Source: Acidobacteriota bacterium (GTDB taxonomy: Bacteria; Acidobacteriota; Thermoanaerobaculia; Multivoradales; JAHZIX01). Taken from it: a stretch of DNA of 11,582 nucleotides. Made by a program: the position numbers and the translations under genes. Position 1 is the first letter of the stretch, and every line of letters starts with the position of its first letter. The stretch lies in NCBI GenBank assembly GCA_020439725.1, contig JAGQSE010000084.1, forward strand, positions 656 through 12,237, written 5' to 3'. The notes below the pieces were generated by a model. It saw only the letters and a list, made by a program, of their open reading frames with translations. It had not been told where the DNA came from and searched no databases. This document shows, in pieces, positions 1 through 6,863 of this stretch.

Positions 1-1202
1 GGGTTCAGGAAGCGCTCGAAGAGCAGGTCGTACTGCAGCGGATCGATGTCGGTGATGCGCAGCGCGTAGGACACCAGCGAGCCGGCGGCGGAGCCACGCC
101 CCGGCCCCACCGGAATGCCGTTGTCGCGCGAGTAGCGCATGAAGTCCCAGACCACCAGGAAGTAGCCCGGGAAGCCCATCTTCTTGATGATCTCGATCTC
201 GGTGGCGAGGCGCTGGTCGTAGAGGTCCCGGGAGAACCTCTCGAGCATGTCGGAGCCGCGGCGCTTGAGCTGGGCGAGGCGCTCCTCCAGGCCCTCCTTC
301 GCCACCTTCTCGAAGTAGGTGTCGAGGGTGTAGCCGGGAGGTACGGGGAACTCCGGCAGGTGGAAGGTGCCGGTGGGGATCACCAGGTCGCAGAGCTCGG
401 CGACCTTCAAGGTGTTCTCCACCGCCTCGCCGTCGTCCGGGAAGGTGCGGTGCATCTCCTCCGCCGTTTTCATGAAGAACTGGTCGGAGGCGTACTTGAG
501 GCGGTCCGGGTCCGCCAGCGCCTTCTGGGTGCCGATGCAGAGCAGGGCGTCGTGGGCGGTGGCGTCCCCCTTCTTCAGGTAGTGGCAGTCGTTGGTCGCC
601 ACCAGCGGGGCGCCCAGCTTCTTCGACAGCCGGCGCAGGAAGACGTTGGCGTCGATCTGGTCCTGGATGCCGTGGTTCTGGAGCTCGAGGAAGAAGTTGC
701 CCTCGCCGAAAATCTCCAAGAGCTCCCGGGCCCGCTCCTCCGCCGCGTCTTCCCCCTGCTGGCGAAGCGTCTCCGCCACCGTGCCCTTGAGGCAGGCGGA
801 CAGCGCCACCACCCCCTCGCTATGCTGCCGGAGCAGCTCCATGTCCATGCGCGGCTTGTAGTAGAAGCCCTCGAGATAGCTCTTCGACGTCAGCTTGAGC
901 AGGTTCTTGTAGCCGGTCTCGTTCTTGGCCAGCAGGACCAGGTGGTTGCTCGAGCCCTTGCCCGGGGTGCGATCGTGGCGGCTTTCGGGGGTGGTGTAGG
1001 CCTCGATGCCGACGATGGGCTTGATCTTGCGCGCCCGCGCCCGCTTGTAGAACTCGATGGCGCCGAACATGTTGCCGTGGTCGGTGAGCGCCACGGCGGG
1101 CATCCCGGCCTCGACGGCGGCGTCGAGGACGTCGTCGATACGGTTGGCGCCGTCGAGCAGGCTGTACTGGCTGTGCAGATGGAGGTGGACGAATTCCGAC
1201 AT
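1..1202 (-). CDS. dnaE: DNA polymerase III alpha subunit, N-terminal part (3' end beyond window)
   Basis: Replicative DNA polymerase catalytic subunit. Translating the minus strand from the ATG at 1202 gives about 400 open codons running off the left edge. The first 70 residues form a PHP domain: HLHLHS at residues 6-11, SLLDG at 14-18, TDHG at 40-43 and GIE at 65-67. Further on come SACLKG, ELQNHG and TNDCHYL, all typical of bacterial DnaE PHP domains. The last residues contain GPGRGSAAGSLVSY, the start of the C-family polymerase palm, and the window cuts off just before the catalytic aspartates would be expected. E. coli DnaE has lost several PHP metal ligands; here they look intact, so the domain may still be a metal-dependent proofreading nuclease (inference). 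The gene follows pgsA after 57 bases. The upstream GGAAAAGG is only a weak ribosome binding site. Truncation is due to the window edge, not a mutation. Confidence 0.96.
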   Translation of the reverse strand, partial: MSEFVHLHLHSQYSLLDGANRIDDVLDAAVEAGMPAVALTDHGNMFGAIEFYKRARARKIKPIVGIEAYTTPESRHDRTPGKGSSNHLVLLAKNETGYKNLLKLTSKSYLEGFYYKPRMDMELLRQHSEGVVALSACLKGTVAETLRQQGEDAAEERARELLEIFGEGNFFLELQNHGIQDQIDANVFLRRLSKKLGAPLVATNDCHYLKKGDATAHDALLCIGTQKALADPDRLKYASDQFFMKTAEEMHRTFPDDGEAVENTLKVAELCDLVIPTGTFHLPEFPVPPGYTLDTYFEKVAKEGLEERLAQLKRRGSDMLERFSRDLYDQRLATEIEIIKKMGFPGYFLVVWDFMRYSRDNGIPVGPGRGSAAGSLVSYALRITDIDPLQYDLLFERFLN

Positions 1203-1259
1203 CGGGCCTTTTCCGGAGCGGTCGTTACGGGGGCAGCCTACCAGAGGCCGCGGCGCTTC
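1203..1259 (-). other. Gap between pgsA and dnaE
   Basis: These 57 bases hold no gene. On the coding strand there is a weak four-base-pair stem (GCCT, five-base loop, AGGC) and a weak purine stretch, GGAAAAGG, before the dnaE ATG. I see neither a terminator with a T-run nor a promoter good enough to call, so read-through from pgsA into dnaE is plausible but not shown. Confidence 0.4.
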
Positions 1260-1877
1260 TCAGCCCTTCGGCGAGCCCGGCCCGGCCCCCGGTTCGAGGC
1301 TCGCGGGCTCAGCTTCGGGGCTCGCCCCGCCGCCACCGGTGATCCGGGCCATGCGCTGGGCGTATTGGAGCCCCGAGAGGATCGTCAGCACCGCCACCGC
1401 CATCAGCGACCAGGTCGCGACGCCGGCCAGAAGCGGCCAAAGCCCCGAGATCAAGACCAGGATCACCGCGACGATCTGCGCCGTGGTGTTGAGCTTCGAG
1501 ATCCAGCTGGGCGGGAAGCGTTGCCGGCCGAAGGTGAGCGACAGCACCAGGGCTAGACCGAGAATGATCACGTCCCGGGACAGCACCAGCACCGTCACCC
1601 ACACCGGGATCGTCACCCCCGCGTGGATGCCGGGGATGGCCAGCACGACGTAGGCGGAGGCCAGCAGCAGCTTGTCGGCGATGGGATCGAGATAGCTGCC
1701 GAGGAGGCTCTGCTGGTGCAGGTAGCGTGCCGCCAGCCCGTCGAGAGCGTCCGTGACCCCGGCCACCAGCATCAAGACCAGCGCGGTGCCGGGGCGGGCG
1801 TCGAGGACCGCGATGATGAACAGGGGCACCAGCCCGATACGCAGCACCGAGAGAAGGTTGGGAAGCGTCAGTCTCAC
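1260..1877 (-). CDS. pgsA: CDP-alcohol phosphatidyltransferase, probably phosphatidylglycerophosphate synthase
   Basis: A 205-residue membrane protein that probably transfers a phosphatidyl group from CDP-diacylglycerol to glycerol-3-phosphate, the committed step to phosphatidylglycerol in the inner membrane. The complete CDP-alcohol phosphatidyltransferase signature is present: D43, D46-G47, A50-R51, G60, D64 and D68. It is preceded by the usual N-terminal LPNLLSVLRI. Several hydrophobic stretches follow, and the protein ends in a Gly/Pro/Ala-rich tail from about residue 180. The start is a GTG at 1877 whose bases overlap the TGA of the upstream lipoprotein gene (GTGA). GGGAGGG at 1880-1886 lies very close to it. 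The overlap implies translational coupling. The family signature is certain; the acceptor specificity is inferred from length and the LPN motif, and a related phosphatidyltransferase such as a CDP-alcohol-type cardiolipin synthase remains possible. Confidence 0.88.
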   Translation of the reverse strand: MRLTLPNLLSVLRIGLVPLFIIAVLDARPGTALVLMLVAGVTDALDGLAARYLHQQSLLGSYLDPIADKLLLASAYVVLAIPGIHAGVTIPVWVTVLVLSRDVIILGLALVLSLTFGRQRFPPSWISKLNTTAQIVAVILVLISGLWPLLAGVATWSLMAVAVLTILSGLQYAQRMARITGGGGASPEAEPASLEPGAGPGSPKG

Positions 1878-3346
1878 TGCCCTCCCACGGTTCGGCTGCC
1901 ACCATCCTGGCCGCCGACCATCAGGCGCTGACTGCGGCGCAGCATCTCGAGGGCGTCGGGCCCGGAGGCGGCGGCCTCGGGGAGACAATCGGCGGCGCTG
2001 TCGAGGAGCCGGCAGCGGGCGCCCAGGTCGCACAGGGTCTGGGAGGACGGCCGTGGCGACAGGCCACCCGCCAGGCAGGTAGGCAGCGCCGGCTGGAGCT
2101 CGAGGGAGCGGAGCAACGCCCGCAGCACCTCCGAGCGGCGCACGGGCCGCTCGGGCTCGAAGCGGTGCAGCGACTCGTCGACGTTCATGAGTCCCAGGTT
2201 GATCACCCGCGCCAGGGCCTCCTGGTCCGGGTGGTCGAGGATGTCGACCGCGATGCGGCCGCTCTCCGCCCGCGCGTAGCGCACGCCGGGGACCAGCCAG
2301 TAGAGCAGGACGGCGAAGTCGCCGCGGGTCAGCTCCGCCTGTCGGGCCCGGTCCTGGACCTCCGCGGGCTGCAGCGACAACCGCCAACGGAACTTCGCCC
2401 CTTCGAGGCGGTCGGCGAGCTGGACGTCCTCGGGGAACTGGGCGACCAGCCGGCGCAGGATCTGCACTCCCTCGCGGGGATTGCCGACCACGACCTCGAG
2501 ACCCGCCCGACGCTCCTGCCAGCCGCGATCGTCCGGGTACAACCCCGCCAGGCGACGGACCGCGGCCAGCTCCTCGCGTCGTTCCCCACGAGCTGCCGAG
2601 AGCTCGGCCACCGCGGCCAGCGCCAGCGGGTCGTCGGGCGCCCAGGTGGTGAGATCTGCGACGCTGGCTTCAGCGACGTCGAGACGCCCGCGCTCGATCC
2701 CGTCGAGGGTACGGTTGTACAGGACCTCGAAGGCTCGGTCACGGATCGTCGCTTCGCGGGCTGCGGCGGTAGGGTCGATTTCGGCCACCGCGCGGTAGGC
2801 CCGGTAGGCACCCAGGACGTCGTCTAGGCGCTCCGCGGCGCGCCCCTCGAGGAGCCGCGCCGCGGTATAGGCGGGAAGCTCCGCGCCCACCGGACGTAGG
2901 CGCTCGAGGGCGGCTTCGACTTGCCCGGCGGCGAAGTCCGTCTGCGCCGCCAACACCTGGGCCGGATGGAAACCCGGCTCCGTGGTCAGCAGGCGACTCG
3001 CGGTCTCGCGCGCCGTGCGCGTGTCACCCCGGTCGAAAAGAGCCGAGAAGGCCTTCTCGATCTCCGTGGTCACGCTGCCATCGGCCACCAGCGGGTAGCC
3101 CGTCATGGGATCGACCAGGTAGGGGCGATCCGAGCTTTCGAAGAGATTGCGTGGTGCCGCGGTGTGGTCGGCGGGGGTCGCCGGGGCGTGACCGGCGGAA
3201 CCGCTCGAGCAGGCGGCCAAGAGCGAGAGCAATGCGCCGAGCCCGGGCGCCAGGAACGCCGAGGTGCCGGACCTCCATCGCCCCCGCCGCACCGGCCGCC
3301 GCGCCGGCGGCGGATCAGGCGGCGATGGTGATGGTCGCGATGGCAT
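1874..3346 (-). CDS. TPR-like lipoprotein with C-terminal SLH-like domain and four-cysteine segment
   Basis: An exported 490-residue protein I cannot assign to a named family. The N-terminus is basic and proline-rich, then a hydrophobic stretch ends in LLAAC, a good lipobox with the lipidated cysteine at residue 46. Residues about 91-309 are helical, with repeated Ala/Leu/Arg patterns resembling tetratricopeptide repeats, suggesting a protein-binding scaffold. Residues about 339-416 resemble an S-layer homology domain (LTRGDF at its start, then INLGLM, FEPERPV and RRSEV). A tail follows with cysteines at 424, 439, 445 and 454. The start is uncertain: the ATG at 3346 overlaps hfq by 32 bases. 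A GTG at 3292, just after the hfq stop, would give a more usual signal peptide with cysteine 28. Neither has a clear ribosome binding site. The stop overlaps the pgsA start. A likely location is the periplasmic face of a membrane (inference). Confidence 0.85.
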   Translation of the reverse strand: MPSRPSPSPPDPPPARRPVRRGRWRSGTSAFLAPGLGALLSLLAACSSGSAGHAPATPADHTAAPRNLFESSDRPYLVDPMTGYPLVADGSVTTEIEKAFSALFDRGDTRTARETASRLLTTEPGFHPAQVLAAQTDFAAGQVEAALERLRPVGAELPAYTAARLLEGRAAERLDDVLGAYRAYRAVAEIDPTAAAREATIRDRAFEVLYNRTLDGIERGRLDVAEASVADLTTWAPDDPLALAAVAELSAARGERREELAAVRRLAGLYPDDRGWQERRAGLEVVVGNPREGVQILRRLVAQFPEDVQLADRLEGAKFRWRLSLQPAEVQDRARQAELTRGDFAVLLYWLVPGVRYARAESGRIAVDILDHPDQEALARVINLGLMNVDESLHRFEPERPVRRSEVLRALLRSLELQPALPTCLAGGLSPRPSSQTLCDLGARCRLLDSAADCLPEAAASGPDALEMLRRSQRLMVGGQDGGSRTVGGQ

Positions 3347-3521
3347 GCTTGTAGACCAGACTCTCCTTGCCCTCGCTCTCGAGAACGATGGCAAATCGGT
3401 CGAAGCGCTTCAGACGACCCACCAGCGACTTGCCGGTCACCAGATCCACCTCGAGGGTTTGCCCCTCCTTGAGGTTTTGGAAGAGATAACCGTCCTGAAT
3501 ATTAATGTTGTGTTTCGCCAT
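3315..3521 (-). CDS. hfq: RNA chaperone Hfq (short, tail-less)
   Basis: A 68-residue Sm-like protein, expected to form a hexameric ring that binds small RNAs and mRNAs in the cytoplasm. Conserved Hfq residues are visible: Q9-D10 at the end of the N-terminal helix, F40-D41 and F43 in Sm1, and the Sm2 signature Y57-K58-H59-A60-I61. The protein stops soon after Sm2, so it lacks the disordered C-terminal tail of enterobacterial Hfq. The rim that carries RRER in E. coli reads LKEG here. The ATG at 3521 is chosen because GGGAGGG lies four bases upstream and the protein then begins with the typical MAK; the frame stays open 20 codons further up, but that part is miaA sequence. The gene begins inside the last 20 bases of miaA, matching the widespread miaA-hfq pairing, and its 3' end may overlap the next gene. 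Confidence 0.96.
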   Translation of the reverse strand: MAKHNINIQDGYLFQNLKEGQTLEVDLVTGKSLVGRLKRFDRFAIVLESEGKESLVYKHAIATITIAA

Positions 3522-4455
3522 GGGACCCTCCCAGATCTCGCACGAGACGAGTGGAAAACATTTGGAAGACGTGCGCCGCAAGCTCGTTTGCGGGCAGCCA
3601 ATGAAGGCTCGGCTCTCTCCGGAACCAAGTCAGCTGTCGTTTGGCGAAACGGCGAGTCGCCTGAACGATTTCCGACACTGCCTCGTCCAATGAACAGGTC
3701 CCTTCGACGTGCCGAACCAACTGCCGATAGCCGATGGCCTGGAAAGCGGGAGAATCCCGCGGCACGCCCGAGGCGAGGATGCCGCGCACCTCCCCAACCC
3801 AACCGCTGGCGACCATCCTTTGGGTACGCCTCGCGATTCGATCGTACAAGACCGCCCGAGGGAGCGTCAAACCGATCTTGAGCCCCTCCAGGGGGTGGGC
3901 ACCGAAGGGCCGGCGGGCCACCCAGGAGGATAGGGGTTCGCCGCTCACGAGCACCACCTCGAGGGCTCTCAGGATCCTCTGCGTGTCTCCCGCAGGCAGC
4001 CGGTCGGCGCCCTCCGGGTCGAGCGCCCGCAGCTCCTCCAGCATGACCGGCAGCCCCTCGTCGGCGAGTCGGTCCCGCAGCTGGCGACGCACGGTCTCAT
4101 CCCCCGGAGGTACCGGGCTCAAACCTTCGAAAAGTGCTCGGATGTACAACCCGCTTCCCCCGACCACCAGCGGCACCCGGTGCCGGGACCGGATGTCGTC
4201 GATGGCAACGCGGGCGCGGCGCGCGAACTCCCCTGCCGAATACCTCTCGGTAGGGTCGAGGATGTCGACCAGGTGGTGCGGCACCCGGGCTCGCTCCTCG
4301 GCGCTGGGCTTGGCCGTACCGATGTCGAAGCCGCGGTAGACCTGGAGCGCGTCGGCGTTGATGATCTCGCCACCCAGGCGCTCCGCGAGGTCGAGAGCGG
4401 CGTCGGTCTTGCCGGCGGCGGTAGGACCGACGATGGCGATGACGGGCGTGTCCAC
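3502..4455 (-). CDS. miaA: tRNA dimethylallyltransferase
   Basis: A 317-residue enzyme that transfers a dimethylallyl group to N6 of adenosine 37 in tRNAs reading codons that begin with U. Motifs in order are the P-loop GPTAAGKT at residues 10-17, then NADALQVYRGFDIGTAKP, PHHLVDILDP with RYSAGEF, VGGSGLYIRAL, DTQRILRALEV, QAIGYRQL and the C-terminal TRRFAKRQLTWFR. Length and motif order are those of complete MiaA. The start is a GTG at 4455, ten bases after the comEC stop. The frame stays open for another 202 codons upstream, but that stretch lies within comEC, and MiaA proteins begin just before the P-loop. No strong ribosome binding site is visible, so translation may be coupled to comEC. 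The stop lies 20 bases inside hfq. Confidence 0.96.
   Translation of the reverse strand: MDTPVIAIVGPTAAGKTDAALDLAERLGGEIINADALQVYRGFDIGTAKPSAEERARVPHHLVDILDPTERYSAGEFARRARVAIDDIRSRHRVPLVVGGSGLYIRALFEGLSPVPPGDETVRRQLRDRLADEGLPVMLEELRALDPEGADRLPAGDTQRILRALEVVLVSGEPLSSWVARRPFGAHPLEGLKIGLTLPRAVLYDRIARRTQRMVASGWVGEVRGILASGVPRDSPAFQAIGYRQLVRHVEGTCSLDEAVSEIVQATRRFAKRQLTWFRREPSLHWLPANELAAHVFQMFSTRLVRDLGGSHGETQH
3521..3533 (-). promoter_or_regulatory. hfq ribosome binding site within a small hairpin
   Basis: On the coding strand GGGAGGG at 3526-3532 is a purine-rich Shine-Dalgarno sequence four bases from the hfq ATG, and it decides that start. The segment is also a perfect inverted repeat, TGGGA-GGG-TCCCA, with a five-base-pair stem and three-base loop that covers most of the binding site and the A of the ATG. 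The sequence is directly visible; any control of translation is inferred. The hairpin is short and may melt easily. Confidence 0.55.
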
Positions 4456-4465
4456 GGCCCGGAGT

Positions 4466-6793
4466 CTACCCGTCGGGGGCCGCCGGCGACGCCGGCCGCG
4501 AGGCCAGCGTCTCGATCCACAGGCCACCGTCGGAGCGAAACCGGAGCCGGACCTGGCCGTCCTGGTCACTGCGGAGCACCTGGACCCGGGCTCGGTCGAG
4601 GCGATCGACGACGCTCCGCGCCGGGTGGCCGTAGCGGTTGCCCCGGCCGGCGGAGACCAGCGCCCGCCGCGGCTCCACCGCCGCCAGGAAGGCCGGGGTC
4701 GTCGAGGTCTTCGAGCCGTGGTGTGCCACCTTGAGGACCTCGCAGTGCAGCCCAAAGGGGGATCGTGCCACGGGTAGCTCGAGCAGCCGGCGCTCCGCCT
4801 CCGCCTCGATGTCCCCGGTGAGCAGGACACAACGCTCCCCCACCCAAGCCCGCAACACCAGCGAGCGATCGTTGTCGCGGCTTCCCCGACCGGTGGCGAG
4901 GACCTCGAGTCGCCAACGGCCGACCCGCTGTACGTCGCGGGCAGCGAGGGGCACCGCCGGCAACCGGCTTTCGAGCGCCTGGCCGCACCCGTCGGCCCAC
5001 CAGCCGGGATCGCTCCACAGCTCGCCCACGGGCAGGAAGTCGAGGATCTCGACCAGGCCACCGCAATGATCGCGGTCCGAGTGGGTCATCACCACCGCGT
5101 CGAGACGCCGCACTCCGAGCCCGGTCAAGGCCGGGAGCAGCACCCGCTCCCCAATCCCCCCACCAAACCAGCCGCCGCCGTCGACCAGCACCGCGTGACC
5201 GCCGTCCTCGAGGAGGAAGGAGTCGCCCTGGCCGACGTCGAGCATCGTCAGCCTGGGGTCGGGTACCTCGCCGCCGGGCCGGAGACTCGTCGCCAGGACC
5301 GCGACCAAGACCCAGGAGCCGATGCGTCGCGGCCACCAGGCGGCCGCGGCGAGCAGTCCCGCGAGCAGCAGCGCGACCCCGGGGCCGGCGATCGTGGGCC
5401 AGGCCGCCCAAGGGCCCGGCGGCACCTGGCGCAACCAGGACACCGGAGCGCACAGCGTGTCGAGCCACGGCGCGAGCCCCGCGGCCAGGGAGGGCGTCGC
5501 CAGCGCGAGAACCGTCCACAGCAGACAGCTGGTCAGCACGAGCCCGGCCCAGGGAACGATCAGCAGGTTGTAGATGGGCGCGGCGGGCACCCAGAGATGG
5601 AAGACCGGGAGCGCGAAGGGCAGAGTGGCGATCTGCGCCGCCACCGTCGCCGCCGCGGGTCGCGCCAGCAGGGCCGGCAACCGTCGCCATCGGCGCTCGA
5701 GACCCGGCGCCAGCAGCACCAGACCGCCGGTGGCGGCGACGGTGAGCTGGAAACCCACGTCGAGCACCAGCGGCGGTGCCAGCAGCAGGCTGCCGATGAC
5801 GAAGCAGCCGAGGGCATTGGCGGCCACCGGCGGTCGCTTCGAGCTCAGGGCGAGCACCGCCGCGAGAGCCATTACCGCCGCGCGGAGCAACGACGGCCGC
5901 GGTCCCACCAGGAGCACGTAGCCGGCCACCGGCAAGAGCGCCAGGGGCAGCCGGATCCTGTGGGGCACCCAGGAGAGGACGAGCAGCGCGAGGGCCGCCA
6001 CCGCGGCGACGTGAAGCCCCGACACCGCGAGCACGTGCCCGACCCCGAGTCGGCGGAGCGCGCGTACCAGGTCGTCGGGCAATCGCGAGGCATCGCCGAG
6101 CACCAGGGCGCGACAGAACGCGGTCCCGAGGCCGTCCCCCGCGTCGTCGAGCGCTTTCGCGACCCTCGTCCGCAGCGTCCGAGAGAGCCGCTCGACGGAG
6201 CTCGGCGGTGCCAGCGGCGTGAGCAGGTCATTGCTCTTGACCCACAGTCGCCAGGGCCCCGGTGCCTGCGGGGGATCGTTGTGCAGGGCGGTGCCGCGCC
6301 GGAGGTAGCCACGGAGGCGCAGACGACCCGCCGGCGGTCTCGAGGCGCTCGGTGGCAGCCGAAGGCGGACACGGGACGGTGGCGGGTAGAGCCGAAGGGA
6401 CTCTCCCGAACCCTGGCTCAGGCTGCGGATGGCGACCGCGACGCTCCATCCCAGCTCGTCCTCGCGCCAGGATCCCACGGGTCGGACGTCGGCCACGACC
6501 GGCCTCGATGGCTCGAAGCCCCGGGCCTCGAGATCGCCGTCGAGGGCGCCGTGACACAGGGCGGTGGCCGCACCGAGCGCCAGCGCGGTGACGAAGGCTC
6601 CCCTCTTTCGGCCCCAGGCGAGGCCAAGGGCGAGCAGAACCAGGGGTAGCAGGAGGCCTTCCCAGGGAGGCCGGACCTGGTGGAAGGCCCACCAGGCACC
6701 GATGAAGATGCCGGCGGCCGCCGGCAGGGCGGGTGCACGGAGCTCGCGCAGCCCGCCCTCGACACGCTGTTGGGAGGTCGACGGGGCGTCCAT
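4466..6793 (-). CDS. comEC: ComEC/Rec2-type DNA uptake channel
   Basis: A 775-residue polytopic inner-membrane protein expected to carry single-stranded DNA into the cytoplasm during natural transformation. Residues 20-85 hold N-terminal membrane segments and about 90-190 the soluble DUF4131-like part. About 210-490 is the Competence domain, with the characteristic GHVLAVSGLHV near 252-262 and many hydrophobic helices. About 515-765 is a metallo-beta-lactamase domain with DVGQGDS at 519-525, THSDRDHCGG at 570-579, LLTGD at 657-661, VAHHGSK at 689-695 and a late GNRYGHP. All parts are present, so this is the full three-domain form, and the metal ligands suggest an active nuclease domain (inference). 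The ATG at 6793 follows a 70-base gap and has a poor ribosome binding site. No other competence gene (comEA, pilus genes) is in the window. Confidence 0.95.
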   Translation of the reverse strand: MDAPSTSQQRVEGGLRELRAPALPAAAGIFIGAWWAFHQVRPPWEGLLLPLVLLALGLAWGRKRGAFVTALALGAATALCHGALDGDLEARGFEPSRPVVADVRPVGSWREDELGWSVAVAIRSLSQGSGESLRLYPPPSRVRLRLPPSASRPPAGRLRLRGYLRRGTALHNDPPQAPGPWRLWVKSNDLLTPLAPPSSVERLSRTLRTRVAKALDDAGDGLGTAFCRALVLGDASRLPDDLVRALRRLGVGHVLAVSGLHVAAVAALALLVLSWVPHRIRLPLALLPVAGYVLLVGPRPSLLRAAVMALAAVLALSSKRPPVAANALGCFVIGSLLLAPPLVLDVGFQLTVAATGGLVLLAPGLERRWRRLPALLARPAAATVAAQIATLPFALPVFHLWVPAAPIYNLLIVPWAGLVLTSCLLWTVLALATPSLAAGLAPWLDTLCAPVSWLRQVPPGPWAAWPTIAGPGVALLLAGLLAAAAWWPRRIGSWVLVAVLATSLRPGGEVPDPRLTMLDVGQGDSFLLEDGGHAVLVDGGGWFGGGIGERVLLPALTGLGVRRLDAVVMTHSDRDHCGGLVEILDFLPVGELWSDPGWWADGCGQALESRLPAVPLAARDVQRVGRWRLEVLATGRGSRDNDRSLVLRAWVGERCVLLTGDIEAEAERRLLELPVARSPFGLHCEVLKVAHHGSKTSTTPAFLAAVEPRRALVSAGRGNRYGHPARSVVDRLDRARVQVLRSDQDGQVRLRFRSDGGLWIETLASRPASPAAPDG

Positions 6794-6863
6794 GCCCCGT
6801 AGAGACGCCGATCGCCGGCGTCATCGCTCGAAACCCGGGCCACGTCCGTAGCGCGGGACTGGA
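6794..6863 (-). other. Intergenic gap before comEC with a small hairpin
   Basis: This 70-base stretch is the longest gap in the window. It holds a perfect inverted repeat at 6804-6822 (GACGCCG, five-base loop, CGGCGTC) ending ten bases before the comEC ATG. No run of T follows, so it is a poor candidate for an intrinsic terminator. It could shape the leader of comEC or simply reflect high GC. I see no convincing -35/-10 pair here. Confidence 0.35.

Noticed and set aside
1203..1259. Possible dnaE promoter in the pgsA-dnaE gap (TAGGCT as a -10 candidate)
   Set aside because: No acceptable -35 element at the right spacing; a single hexamer in a GC-rich gap is not enough.
360..1653. Plus-strand open frames opposite dnaE and pgsA
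   Set aside because: The opposite strand encodes clear DnaE and PgsA motifs; the plus-strand products show no family features and have shadow-like composition.
3522..3720. Possible internal hfq promoter in the AT-richer 3' end of miaA
   Set aside because: TTGCGG is present, but no TATAAT-like hexamer lies 16-18 bases downstream. The lower GC is explained by the amino acids encoded.
4456..5061. Upstream extension of the miaA frame (202 more codons)
   Set aside because: This part is the comEC coding region read in another frame. MiaA proteins start just before the P-loop, which fits the GTG at 4455.
4566..5690. 374-codon minus-strand frame within comEC
   Set aside because: The translation is low-complexity Arg/Gly/Ala-rich, whereas the comEC frame over the same bases carries all metallo-beta-lactamase motifs.
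5066..6649. Long plus-strand open frame of 527 codons opposite comEC
   Set aside because: Its product is Arg/Gln/Gly/His-rich with no recognisable motif and lies antisense to a full-length, motif-complete comEC. Long antisense frames are expected in GC-rich genes.
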